From assembly GCA_007115705.1 (NCBI GenBank), contig QXEO01001020.1:310001-374000 (forward strand): 64,000 bases of DNA, read 5' to 3'. Below, one piece after another: positions 19,874 through 30,988 of this stretch. The notes beneath the pieces were generated by a model, which saw only the letters and a list, made by a program, of their open reading frames with translations, was not told the origin of the DNA and searched no databases. Numbering within the stretch: position 1 is the stretch's first letter; every line of letters starts with the position of its first letter. The stretch is from Dactylis glomerata (taxonomy: Eukaryota > Streptophyta > Magnoliopsida > Poales > Poaceae). The translations under genes were made by a program, and so were the position numbers.

Positions 19874-22791
19874 TTCGCAATTTTCTGCGCCTAGCTCAAA
19901 GGCGTTAAAGAAACGCACTCTTGGGAGATAACCCAATGTTTTCTTTTTAGTACTTTTTCTTTTATTTGAGTCTTGGAAGTCATTACTACTGTAATGACCG
20001 CTCCTTATCTTGTTTATTTCGTTTTTGTGCCAAGAGAAGCCTCTAATTTGAGTGAGGTAAAGATTTGGGGATGTTGCTGTCCTGAAACTGTTTTCGGTGC
20101 TGCACCGTAAACATTCGTGAAAATTCTCTGTTTATCTTTTGGACCTGCGATTTCTTGTGCATATGCCCCAGGTTATATCCAAACTTTTCTTAGTTGAACA
20201 CTTTTTGATTTGAGCAACAGACAATCCCTCAAAAATTCGACCTTTGTCAGCTGTTCAGTTTTGACAGATTTCTGCCAATATTTGTGTTTGCCACTTTATC
20301 GCTTTCTTTTGAGTTCTTTTTATCATGGAACTTTTGGGGAAGTTGCTACAGTAGTATATGCTATATATGTGGTGGTTTTGAGTTGAAACCTGAAGCAAAT
20401 AGAGGATTGATTATATGTTATGCTTGCACTAATGTTGCCAATAGATTTGTGTTTAGTTTTGTATGAAGGAAGTTTTCAAGTGTAGGGATTGGAGAATGAT
20501 GAGATGAGTTGAAGAATGGACAAAAGCTCAAGCTTGGGGATGCCCATGCATCACCCCAAGAAATATCCAAGAAGTACAAGCGTCAAAGCTTGGGAATGCC
20601 CCCGAGGCACCCCTTCTTCATCGGCAAAAATCAGGTCACCTTTCAAAACACTATATTTTTATTGCTTCATGCACTATGTGTTTTTCTTGGAGCGTCAGTT
20701 CTTTTAGTTTTCTTAGTTGGTTTAGTTTGTTTGTTTGCTGCAATAAATGGTTGGACCCCAACAAATTTCCTTTGGAGAAGTTACCTTGTTTTCAGTTGCA
20801 AAGAACGCTCAGTCTTTCACTCTTATCGTTCATCGATGCGTTCTTCTTTTTCTGCTACTGCTTTTGGTTTTCGTTTTCACCTTGATTCGCATTCAGACCT
20901 TGTCATATCTTTTCATCAAGGTGTATTTTTGCCTCTGATCTTCATTGGTTTTCATCAAAAGAGGTGTTTATAAAAATTTCAAATGGTGTTGGAAAAGAGA
21001 AAAAGCTTTGTGCAAAATAGTGGTACAAGAAGGAGCTTGTGTAGACTGCGGCTTAGGCTTTTTCATGTCATGCTTGATGTCTTTTTGATAGTATGCTTAG
21101 TGGTTTTGCTGTAGCATGACTTGTCTCAAATAACTGAGATTGCTTAATGAGCCTTTGAAAAAATCATGCGTTGTTTTTATTGTATGGAAGCATTATTTTG
21201 GTTTTCTCCTTGATGCTTTATTTGGGTTGACTTGGCGCATGCTCACACATGTTAGACTCTTACAAAGTCGCCAATAGCCTTCATGATCATTTAGTTTTTG
21301 ACTTTTGATGCCATCTTATGCTTCTTTTAATGTCGCTTTGCATGATTATGGTCATTATTGCTCTCTTAGTTGGTCGCTCCTAGTCTTTTGCTAGCCCTCA
21401 CCTTGTACTGAGTATGAGCTCTACTCGTGCATCCAACTCCTAAAAACCAAGTTTGCCAAAGTGTCCACCATACATACCTACTAGCAATTTGCTATTCCAA
21501 GTAAATTTGACTTGCTTTTATTTTCTCTTCAAATTAAACTCTTACCAGTGTTATGCGAAATTCGGTCAGTAAAGCTCTCACGAACCGGAAGGCACACTTT
21601 ACTTTTTCCTGTTCTTAAAAATTTGACATTGTGGTCTCTTATGTTGAGTTGTTATGCTTGCAAGTTGTAAGTTGGAGACTAGCCCAGCCATGCAGTCATG
21701 GGCAAGCTTTCAACATTGCACTTCTTATTTGAGTTGATATCGTGATCTTTTGTTTATGGATGCCCGCGGTGTGAAATGAATTGGGAATCTTGCGGGGATC
21801 ATGGAGTTTGTATATGTGTTAGGGAAACGCCGGGCCGCCAATCTAAGCCATGCATAATTCATGGTGGAAATTTGCAGCATACCCATGGTGAACATTCGAC
21901 GACGCATCTCATAATAAAAAGCTAAACAAAAGGCAAATAAAAGAGATGTCAAGGTGTTCATTGTCTGCTTGTCCTGTCATTTTGGTGTGGGCTTGTTCCA
22001 TGTCATCGGGCACGGAGGTACCCCATTGGCGGTTCTCAATGATATGCATATACTTACAATGACAAGAGCCTTGCTTGGGACTCTAAGTAAAGTAGCATGA
22101 GGTTTGGGTACTCGTATTCAAGGGACACGAGGTTTTCAACTTATGATTTGTCAAGCATATGCATCATAATTGTTCTCGCATTAACTTTAACCATTCAAGA
22201 TGCTTATGATGGGGGCAATGAGAGCTCAAAGCCGGTAAGTACCATAATTTTTGAAGGTTATAAAACTTGCAATCACTGCTTCCCTCTGCGAAGGGCCTTT
22301 CTTTTACTTTTATGTTGAGTCACCACCTTCTTTCTTTATGCACCATTAAGAGAGCATAGTTGTCATTCTTAGTGTGATATGCATTGTCCCAAAGTTCATT
22401 GATTGACTCATATTGTTGGTTTTACTTGTTCTTAAATTAATTGTATCTAGTCGCCCACTTAAACTTGAAGGTGTCCTATGCATTTCTCTCTTTGAAGGAC
22501 AAGCTGAAAACCATTTGTATGTTTTTCCTTATGATTTGAACACACGTTTGACTTTCATTGTTTCATTTTCATGATCTTTTGTTTGTGTTCATTTGCATGT
22601 TTATAACATGGTTGCTAAGTTCTTATTATCATGATTATATCTTCATGCCCATGTTTTAAGTTCTTATGATCCCAGCTCACAAATGCTTACATATATGATC
22701 AAGATTGTGTAGGTGCATGTCACCTCAAAAATTATTCTTTTGTTATCACTTACCTACTCGAGGACGAGCAGGAGTTAAGCTTGGGGATGCT
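19874..22791 (+). other. RT3 3' region without pol, with variable block and polypurine tract
   Basis: Largely matches RT1 2289-4868, except that bases of about 21475-22270 (about 800 bp) replace about 445 bp in RT1. No polymerase motif is found. The small hydrophobic frame is at 20509-20973. The polypurine tract TAAGCTTGGGGATGCT is at 22776-22791. Confidence 0.75.
20509..20973 (+). CDS. Small hydrophobic ORF downstream of RT3 gag-protease
   Basis: 154 codons and the counterpart of 2923-3384 in RT1. The basic N-terminus and the hydrophobic core (about residues 48-80) are nearly identical, then a stretch of about 18 residues differs because of small frame-altering changes, and the C-terminal 40 residues agree again. 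The return to the same frame after the rewritten stretch may mean weak selection or may be chance. No family is recognised. Confidence 0.3.
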   Translation: MKNGQKLKLGDAHASPQEISKKYKRQSLGMPPRHPFFIGKNQVTFQNTIFLLLHALCVFLGASVLLVFLVGLVCLFAAINGWTPTNFLWRSYLVFSCKERSVFHSYRSSMRSSFSATAFGFRFHLDSHSDLVISFHQGVFLPLIFIGFHQKRCL

Positions 22792-24484
22792 TGATACGTC
22801 TCAAACGTATCTATAATTTTTTATGCTCCATGCTTGTTTTTACACCATTTGCCTATTGTTTCGTTACACTTAGTGGCACTTTTATGCATTTTCCGGAACT
22901 AACCTATTAACAAGTTGCCACAGTGCCAGTTTCCTGTTTTCTGCTGTTTTTGTGTTTCAGAAGTGATACACAGGAAATATTCTCAGAATTGGACGAAACA
23001 AGTTCCTGAAGTCTTATTTTACCCGGAAGCTTCCAGAGATCCGAAGAGGAGTAGGAGGTGGGCCACCAGGGGCCGACACACAGGGGTGGCGCGGCCAGCC
23101 CCTGGCCCGCGCCACCACCGTGTGAGGGAGCCTGGCTCCACCTCTGACGACGCCCCTTCGCCTATAAAGACCCCCCGACGGAAAAAACCTAAGTACCCGA
23201 TCAGTTTTCCAGAACACATCGCGATCCGCCGCCACCGTCGACCCGAAGATCGGGAGGGTCCAGAAGCTCTTCCCGACACCCTGCCGGAGAGGGGAATCGC
23301 CACCGGAGGTCTTCTTCATTGCCATGCTTGCCTCCGGAGCGATGAGTGAGTAGTCTACCTTGGACTATGGGTCCATAGCAGTAGCTAGATGGTTGTCTTC
23401 TCCACCATGTGCTTCATGTTTAGATCTCATGAGCTGCCCTACATGATTGAGATCACCGTTATGTAATTCTACATGTTTGGTTTGTTGGGATCCGATGAAT
23501 ATTGGTGTTTATGATTAAGTTGCTATACTGAATTATATCTTTTGTTATCTCTATGTTGTTTATGATCTTGCATGCTCTCCGTTGTTAGTAGCTATCTTGG
23601 CCGAGTAGTTGCTAGTGACTCCAAGAGGGGGTATTTATGCTCGATAGTGGGTTCATGCCTCTATTTCACCTGGGGGAGTGACAGAAACCTCTAAGGTGGT
23701 AGATGTGCTGTTGCTACTAGGGAGAAAACAACATTCATATGCTCAAGGGCATATGCTTTGTTTACATTACACACTTTGCTTAATGCAATTATCTGTTGTT
23801 CGCAACTTAATACTTCTAGGGTGTTCGGATTGATATCCCCGGGAGTGGATTATTAGTCATAGATGCAGTTGGATGGCGGTCTATGTATTTTGTTGTAATG
23901 CCTAGAGTAAATCTCATAGTGATCTTCTTGACATATCACGTTATCTCTATTCTATCAATTGTCCAACTGTAATTTGTTTACCCAGCATGTGTTATTTTAT
24001 CTATGGAGAGACACCACTAGTGAACTGTGGACCCCGGTCCTATTTACATCATATTGCTATCACCTGTCTACTTTACTCGTACTGTTTACTTTACTCGCAT
24101 ACTATATTGTTTTCCACTCGATACGCTCATAACCTTTGTTTCAAGCAAACCGGTGAGATTGACAACCTCATCGCAAGTTGGGAACAAAGTATTTGTTTGT
24201 ATTGTGTGCAGGTTCCGCGTTGCTGCTGGCCGAAGACGAGTCAACAAGTATCATTAACGGCGCCCTTGTTGGAGTGTTACTAAGCCAGTCTACATCACCT
24301 TCAGTCGTCATTGTCTCTCCTCTCCTGACCGACATTGAACCTTGGTTTCTTAACTGAGGGAAAACCAGCTGCTATACTCATCACACCTTCCTCTTGGGGT
24401 TCCCAACGGGCTGGTCATTCACCACGCACAAGGATTGCTGCTGGGGGACGAAGAAGAATAATCTCCTTCATCAACTAGCCATCA
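22792..24484 (+). repeat. RT3 3' LTR
   Basis: 1,693 bp, same ends as the 5' LTR; TATA box at 23162-23169. Followed directly by the second CCCCT of the TSD. Confidence 0.95.
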
Positions 24485-24489
24485 CCCCT

Positions 24490-24650
24490 ATATATAGGTG
24501 ACCAGGTCTCGAGGATCGGGTAGGGTCCGATACAGATTACAATATCGACATACGGTAAAGACTCGTATTCGACTATCATTACAATTGGGCCTAGCTATAC
24601 GGGCCTTAGGGGTACTCAACTAATGGGCTCTATTAACTATACCCTTGTCA
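24490..24650 (-). repeat. RT2 5' LTR, left-hand part after the RT3 insertion
   Basis: Matches 7438-7598 with about two differences and ends at the CTGAG target duplication of RT2 (24651-24655). Together with 15748-15922 it gives exactly 336 bp. Confidence 0.92.
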
Positions 24651-25062
24651 CTGAGACTGTTTTTCTGCAACCTCACTTAACCTAAGTCAAGATTGAAAAG
24701 TTAGACCTCATAGTAGTGATATCTTGCCAATACAATTCAAGTGTATTGACCCCTTTGTGGCTGCAACATTTCATGTTGCAGATTTTCGACGACAAGTAAG
24801 ATACGACAGGGTTACGAGTCTATCCGCAGCATGTTCGCCTGTGGCACATGAAGAAGGACTCCATGCTATTTTAGATTTCATTGTAAACTCTGAAAGCTTT
24901 GTAAAGTTCTTTATGTAATTGCTGGATCATACGATGTAATAAAATGACCTTTGTTTCTTGATATTACATCTTAAACTGTGTGTGCTAGCATTTGATCCAG
25001 GGCTAGCATTGAAAAGCACAGGGATCGTCATCTTTAAAAGGTGAGGTCACTATAGACTCAAA
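24651..25062. other. Unclassified retroelement-like remnant
   Basis: Continues the DNA that ends at 7262 before RT2 inserted. A 64-codon plus-strand frame (24724-24918) is too weak to call. The right edge, a TTTAAAAGGTGAGGTC stretch, looks like the end of an LTR, but no partner LTR is visible. It abuts the broken RT4 gag at about 25063. Confidence 0.35.
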
Positions 25063-26600
25063 GCAAGCTTTTGCAAGAACAAAATAATTTCAGAGATATT
25101 GCAACCATCAACATCAAAATCATTAAAAGAAATAGAGCTATCATCTCCCATACTCCGAAAAACTTTAGCACTTTTTGTAGAAAAAGTTTTTGCAGTTTTG
25201 AGCTTTTTCGCACAAGGAGTAGGAGTTTTCGCTACACCAATCAAAGTAAGAGGATTGCTAGCATTTGAAGCAACATTACTAGAGGTGGTAATAGTACATA
25301 CCTTCATATTTCTAGCCATCTCGTCTTCTCTTTCCCACCTGGCATGCAATTCTGCTAACATCCTAACATTTTCATCAATTCTAACTTGAATGACATTAGT
25401 AGCAGCAAAAGGATCAGGTTTAGCAGCCATTCTATTAATTAAAGAAGATTGCGCATCAGACAAAAATGAAATATTGGTTTCAGCTTTAGAAACCTTAGCT
25501 TGCAACTCAGGAATAGCCCTGTTCAAATTATCAAGTTGATGACTAATAGTCTTCAACAAGGCAGATTGCTCCTCCATGGTCTTGGTGAACAACTTGTTCT
25601 GCTCATATTGCATCTGCATAAAATTCTTAGTAGCCCTTTCGACTTCTAAAATCCTTTCTTCACTAGGCATTTTAGGTCTACCAAGATAGCCATTATCACT
25701 ATTAGAAGGATACGGCCTATAATTGTTGCTAGCAAAATTGTTCCTATAAGCACTGTTGTTGAAATTATTATTTCTAACGAAGTTTACATCAACATGCTCT
25801 TCTTGAGCAACCAAAGAGGCCAAAGGAACATTATTAGGATCAACATGAGCTCTATCATTAGCAAGCATAAGCATAATAGTATCAATCTTATCACTTAAGG
25901 AAGAAGTTTCTTCAACAGAATTTACATTCTTACCTTGTGGAGCTCTCTCGGTGTGCCACTCAGAATAATTTATCATCATATTATCAAGAAGCTTTGTTGC
26001 GGCGCCCAACGTGATGGACATAAAAGTGCCTCCAGCAGCTGAATCCAATAGATTTCTTGAAGAAAAATTTAGTTCTGCATAAAAGGTTTGGATAATCATC
26101 CAAGTAGTCAGTCCATGAGTGGGACAATTCTTTATCATAGATTTCATTCTTTCCCAAGCTTGAGCAACATGTTCATTATCAAAATGTCTAAACTTCATAA
26201 TATCACTTCGCAAAGCTATAATCTTAGCAGGAGGATAATATTTTCCAATAAAAGCATCCTTACACTTAACCCAAGAATCAATACTATTTCTAGGCACAGA
26301 TAGCAACCAATCCTTAGCTCTTCCTCTTAAAGAGAAAGGAAACAACTTAAGCTTAATAATATCACCATCTACATCCTTATACTTTTGCATCTCACATAGC
26401 TTAACAAAATTGTTGAGATGAGCTGCAACATCATCAGTACTAACACCAGAAAACTGCTCTTTCATAACAAGATTCAACAAAGCAGGCTTAATCTCATAAA
26501 AATTTGCCTCAGTAGCAGGTGGCGCAATAGGAGTGCAGATAAAACTATTATTATTGGTGCTAGTAAAATCACACAACTTGGTGTTCTCAGGAGTACCCAT
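25050..26600 (-). pseudogene. RT4 gag, truncated at its C-terminus
   Basis: From the ATG at 26600 (sequence MGTPENTK, like RT1 and RT3) the frame runs 516 codons. The Gag core is similar to RT1 and RT3, but about 95 residues in the middle (from KMPSEERILEVER to SSLINRMA) are a different, longer predicted coiled coil. The match to RT1 ends in ILFLQKLAL, just before the protease; the last few codons belong to foreign DNA. No protease domain remains. Confidence 0.75.
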
Positions 26601-26760
26601 TCTAGCAAAGCTAAAAGCAGACAAATAAAAATAACAACTATAAAGGAACTAATTTTTTTGTATTTTTGATAAAAAGATGCAAGCAAAAATAAAATAAAGC
26701 AAAACAATAACAAAGTAAAAGATTGGAAGCGAGAGACTCCCCTTGCAGAAATCTTCTTTC

Positions 26761-26778
26761 TCCCCGGCAACGGCGCCA
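26761..26778 (-). other. RT4 primer-binding site (tRNA-Asp type)
   Basis: The minus strand reads TGGCGCCGTTGCCGGGGA, identical to the RT3 site. Confidence 0.8.
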
Positions 26779-26788
26779 GAAAACTTGT

Positions 26789-28434
26789 TGGTGGTGCGGT
26801 GTTGATGTAGGAGTTTTATATATGACCGCCCAATTGTAAACCCCAAGAGAAGGTTATGATGAGCACATCAGCAAGTCTTCCCTCAGTGTGAAACCAAGGT
26901 TTATCGAACCAGTAGGAGAAAGAACCAACTTCCGAAGGTTGATGCTCGCTAGCTTTGCGATAGTTCTGGACAATGTATGTATGGCGCCTTGTCTAGGGCG
27001 TAGCTTTGCACCAGCAGCAGCGTGAAACCTACACACAACAAAACCAAGTACTTTGTCCCAACTTACGGTAAGGTTGTCAATCCACCGGTTTGCTGTGAAC
27101 AAAGGATTAAACGTATCGAGTGGTAAAAGATAGTAGTTTGCAAGAATGTAAATAAAGCAAGTAAATGGTAAACAGTAATAGCAATGTAAAAGAATGGACC
27201 GGGGTCCACAGTTCACTAGTGGTGTCTCTCCATAAAGTAAATAATATGCTGGGTAAACAAATTATAGTTGGGCAATTGATAGAATAAAGCAAGCATACAA
27301 ACGTCATGACACTATGAGATTCACTTGGGCATTACAACATAATACATAGACCGTAATCCAACTGCATCTATGACTAATAATCCACCCTCCGGATGTCATC
27401 CAAGCAACCATTGGGTATTAAGTTGCAAGCAACAGATTATCGCCTTAAGCAAAGTGCGTAATGTAAATAATACAAATGTCCTTGAACACAAGATTGTTGT
27501 TTTCTCCCTAGTAGCAACAACACATCTACAACCTTAGAGGTTTCTGTCACTCTCCCAGATTACTAGAGGCATGAACCCACTATCGAGCATAAATACTCCC
27601 TCTTGGAGTCACTAGCATCTACTCGGCCAAGATATCTACTAGCAACGGAGAGCATGCATGATCATAAACAACATAGAGATAACATAAAGATAATAATTCA
27701 GCAAATCAACTTGACATAGTATCAATATTCATCGGATCCTAACAAACACAACATATAGCATTACACAAAGATGATCTGGATCATGATAGGCAGCTCACAA
27801 GATCTAAACATGAAGCACATGGTGAAGAAGACGACCATCTAGCTACTGCTATGGACCTGTAGTCCAAGGTAGACTACTCACACATCACTCCGGAGGCGGC
27901 CATGGTGATGAAGAAGGCCTCCGGTGGTGATTTCCCTCTCCGGCAGGGTGCCGAGAAGAGCTTCTGGACCCTCCCGATCTCGCGTCGACGATGGCGGCAG
28001 CTTGCAGTATGTTTCGTGGAAATTGATCGGGGCTCTTTAGGTTTTCCTGTTGAGGGGAATATATAGGCGGAAGGGCAGCGTCAAAGTGTGGGCTAGGGGC
28101 CCACACCATAGCCCGGCGCGGCCAGGGGGTGGCCCGCGCCGTGGCATGGTGCGGCCGCCCTCTGGCTCCCCTCCGTCTCTGCTTTAGACTCCGTGATGCT
28201 TCGGGAAAATAGGAACTTTGGCTTTTGTTTCGTGCAATTCTGAGAATATTTCCTGTATAGCTTTTCTGAAACACAAAAACAACAGAAAATAGGGAACTAG
28301 CACGGTGGCTTCTCGTTAGTAGGTTAGTTCTAGAAAATACATAAAAATGCTACGAAGTGTAACAAAACACAAAGTAAATGGTGTATAAACAAGCATGGAG
28401 CATCAACAATTATAGATACGTTTGAGACGTATCA
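26789..28434 (-). repeat. RT4 5' LTR
   Basis: Begins at 28434 on the minus strand with TGATACGTCTCAAACG. The inner end (about 26789) is placed ten bases from the primer site by analogy with RT3 and is uncertain by several bases. The TATA-like CCTATATATT is at about 28059-28068. Confidence 0.75.
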
Positions 28435-28736
28435 TGGCACACATCTTCCATCTAAATGCCCAGCCTTGTGATACTCCATAACATGATTAAGATTGTCAAT
28501 ATATTTTATCACATGTTTCATCATTCTCCAGTTCAGTGTTGTTCTATCAGTAGCAACCAAAGAGTCAGCTAGTGCACATCTTCTCTTTGGTTAGTTGTAA
28601 TACTCTGTCAATGAGAAGAAATAATAGTAGAACTTCAAAACTTTGGCAGATTACTACATGCGCCAAGAGACAGGTACATTAACTGGCTAGCATTGTAGTA
28701 CACAGATAAGTTACAACTAGCAAGTAATAGGCTTCA
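28435..28736. other. Low-copy-looking DNA between RT4 and RT5
   Basis: I see no frame, repeat or retroelement signature. It ends in CTTCA, the target site of RT5, and continues at 33833. Confidence 0.4.
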
Positions 28737-29566
28737 TGATGAGGATACAATCATGGACCATGCTGATTTTGAGTGTTTGAGCTGGAAGGAAATATTGAGT
28801 CTAATTGATGATTATTATAAGGTGAATTCTTTCCTAGTTGAAAAGAATGACTTGATATCTACGAATTATATACTACCTAAAGCAATGTACTATGTTGTAT
28901 TTAGGTATGTCATCTGTCAAGATATCGCCAGCGGGAGGAGAGGGAGGACGGCGATCGAGAGACAAGTGGAGATCAAGTCTGGATGAGCATGAGCATATGA
29001 TGGCGCACTAGGACTGCCTACAACATGATATCTACACGTCTAAGGCACGCTACACACATGGCCTGCGTGCCAGAAATAGGCCGAACCCATATATGGGTCG
29101 GTATGTACCTATTTGAGTCGAACCGAGTCAGTTTGGGCCCAAACCAGGCATGTTTTGGGCCAGGTCAATGCTGAGGACGCCCGGCCACCTATAAGTACCC
29201 CTGGGCGCCCCCTCAATTAGGGTTAGACCACGTTTAGACTAAAGATTACTTCGTTGAACTGCTGTAAGCATTCATCTGAATTCCTCCGCACCAATTCATC
29301 TGGATTTGGTGTTATACTGCTGCAAGTTTAGTGCGATCTGTTGTTCCATTGGGAATCAGTAGATTGCAAACTATCGTTTCGTGGTTGACGGCTACGTGCG
29401 CAAGTGTGTGGAGTCGTGAATATCCTACAGGGTTTGAGAGCTGTTGCATTGGCATCAGGGTTCAAGCGAGGAGAGTTCATCAGTGACACCAAGTTATCCC
29501 CGACAATCATCCGCTGCCATCATCACCATCGCTTCGCTCACGAGAAGATCGGGCCACCCCATATCA
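28737..29566 (+). repeat. RT5 5' LTR
   Basis: Starts TGATGAGGATAC and ends CCCCATATCA. CTATAAGTA at 29189-29197 is a possible TATA box. A 78-codon frame at 28753-28986 is kept in both LTRs. Confidence 0.93.
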
Positions 29567-29569
29567 TCT

Positions 29570-29580
29570 TGGTATCAGAT
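29570..29580 (+). other. RT5 primer-binding site (initiator tRNA-Met type)
   Basis: TGGTATCAGAT three bases after the LTR. The same site with the same following TTTC occurs in RT13. Confidence 0.75.
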
Positions 29581-30988
29581 TTCTACTGTTTACTCGGTGA
29601 GCATCCACAAATCCATCCCCACAATTCGTTTTTGTTTTCAGTCCTATCCAGAAGAAGCCTAAAAAAATTAGGGTTCTTAGCTTTGCCATAGCCTAGATTG
29701 CACCGTTTTGAGTTTTAGTCGCTGATCGTCTGTTTCGCGTATCTTTTCTTTCAATTCGTAGGAGTCTAGGGTCCTCGATCTTTTCTGCAACTCAGTTTCA
29801 AGTTTAGATCTTGTTTGGCGTATCTTTGATCGTCATCTTTTTTTCTTGGTTTGTACTGAGCTGTTCTTCAAGCTAGAACATAGATCGTGCAAATCGGATC
29901 GGCAATCCCAAAAAAAAACAAGCCACGAGCGTGGGCGTTGTGGCCGGACTCGATCTCCTCGATCTGTACGATCGTTGCCTGTGCAAGTACATGACCAGAT
30001 CGATCGCTCGTTGACAAAAAAAAAATAAAGAGTCCGGGCCGGCTACGTTTGCCTGGATCGATTGTTTGAGCTGGAAGTTGGATTGTTTTCCCCGTGCGTG
30101 TACTGATCCGATCGGAGCTAAGCAAAAAAAAAACAAAAACAAAAACAAAGCCATGCCTCCGCTCGCCCGAGGCCAGACAGGCTCCGCGGTCGAGCGCGCT
30201 TGCCTCGCTAGGCGCTGGGGCGGGGTCGCCTGACCCCAGACAACCTCTGCGGTCTAGCGCCAGATCGGGCTTAGCAATTTTCGGCCCAAATTCGAGTTAG
30301 TAAAAAAAAAGCAAAAAAAAAGGACGTGCCTGCACACGCCGCACCTATTAAAAAAAGAGACAAACTATTTTGCCCGTTTCGCGTCGCCGTCGCGCTGCTG
30401 TGCGTTTCCGGCGTCGTATATCTCTGTCGCGCGGTCCGCGACAGCGTGTTACCACTGTGTCCACATAGCATACCTTCTACACGATTTTGATCGCTTTAGC
30501 TACAGCCTGTCTACAGCGTCGTGTTAGGAGCTTACCCAGACAAGACTAGCTATTTTGTGTTCATCAGGCTGCTGCTGTGTGCGCAATCTTGTGCCTGTTC
30601 ATCGAGCCAGTGCTAGCGTCTCTCTTGTGCATTGCAACACGAGCTATTGTGCGTTGTCACTTATATCGCTTGAGCTCTTTTTCAGAGTTGCTGTGCCTCA
30701 TTTATCTCCACCGTGTGTGTTTCCGTGGGTCTTGTCATACGATCAGCACTAGGACTTATTTGCGGTGTAATTAGGATACCATACCTACAGCTCCACCATA
30801 TATTCCTGGTTTATCGTGTGATCGCTCTTATACCCTTGGTATTCACTTCTTCACATCAGTGCATTGGTCGTTTATCCGATTTGGTAAGCATCGCTATTCA
30901 CCTTGGAACGGTAAGATTCACCTTTTCTTGTCAGTTTTGAGTGAGTAGAGTGTTTCACCATATATACATATTTGTTGCTGCACTAATT
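29581..30988 (+). other. RT5 leader with repeated oligo(A) tracts
   Basis: About 1.4 kb without a supported frame. Oligo(A) runs of 9-10 lie at 29910-29918, 30016-30025, 30124-30133, 30302-30310 and 30313-30321, with another A-rich run near 30350. GGTAAG-type sequences near 30880 and 30910 could be splice donors. The stretch CCTACAGCTCCAC near 30785 also occurs in the RT13 leader. Confidence 0.55.

Larger units (their letters stand above)
15923..24484 (+). mobile_element. RT3: complete Athila-like gag-protease LTR retrotransposon
   Basis: LTRs of 1,693 bp each (15923-17615 and 22792-24484) flank a primer site, an intact gag-protease frame and a polypurine tract. The TSD is CCCCT at 15918-15922 and 24485-24489. 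The total is 8,562 bp. The LTRs differ at about 26 positions by eye (about 1.5 percent), which suggests a fairly recent insertion. No polymerase or integrase is encoded, so it needs help from an autonomous relative. It inserted at the TATA box of the RT2 5' LTR. Confidence 0.95.
7263..24650 (-). mobile_element. RT2: Tat/RIRE2-like Ty3/gypsy retrotransposon, interrupted by RT3
   Basis: The two 336-bp LTRs are 7263-7598 (3' LTR) and 15748-15922 plus 24490-24650 (5' LTR, split by RT3). The TSD is CTGAG at 7258-7262 and 24651-24655. Without RT3 the element is about 8.8 kb. From the minus strand the order is LTR, primer site, gag-protease, RT, RNase H, integrase, an antisense AT-hook/B3 gene, then LTR. 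The LTRs differ at about five sites. Stops and frame breaks in gag and pol mean it is no longer autonomous. Confidence 0.92.
25063..28434 (-). mobile_element. RT4: truncated Athila-like element, 5' LTR and gag only
   Basis: On the minus strand: LTR from 28434 down to about 26789, primer site, leader, and a gag that stops matching at about 25063 where other DNA begins. The protease, 3' region and 3' LTR are missing. The LTR start (TGATACGTCTCAAACG) and the primer site tie it to the RT1/RT3/RT11 group, but LTR and gag are clearly more diverged. Confidence 0.85.

Noticed and set aside
24724..24918. 64-codon plus-strand frame
   Set aside because: Short, no family resemblance, inside a repeat remnant.
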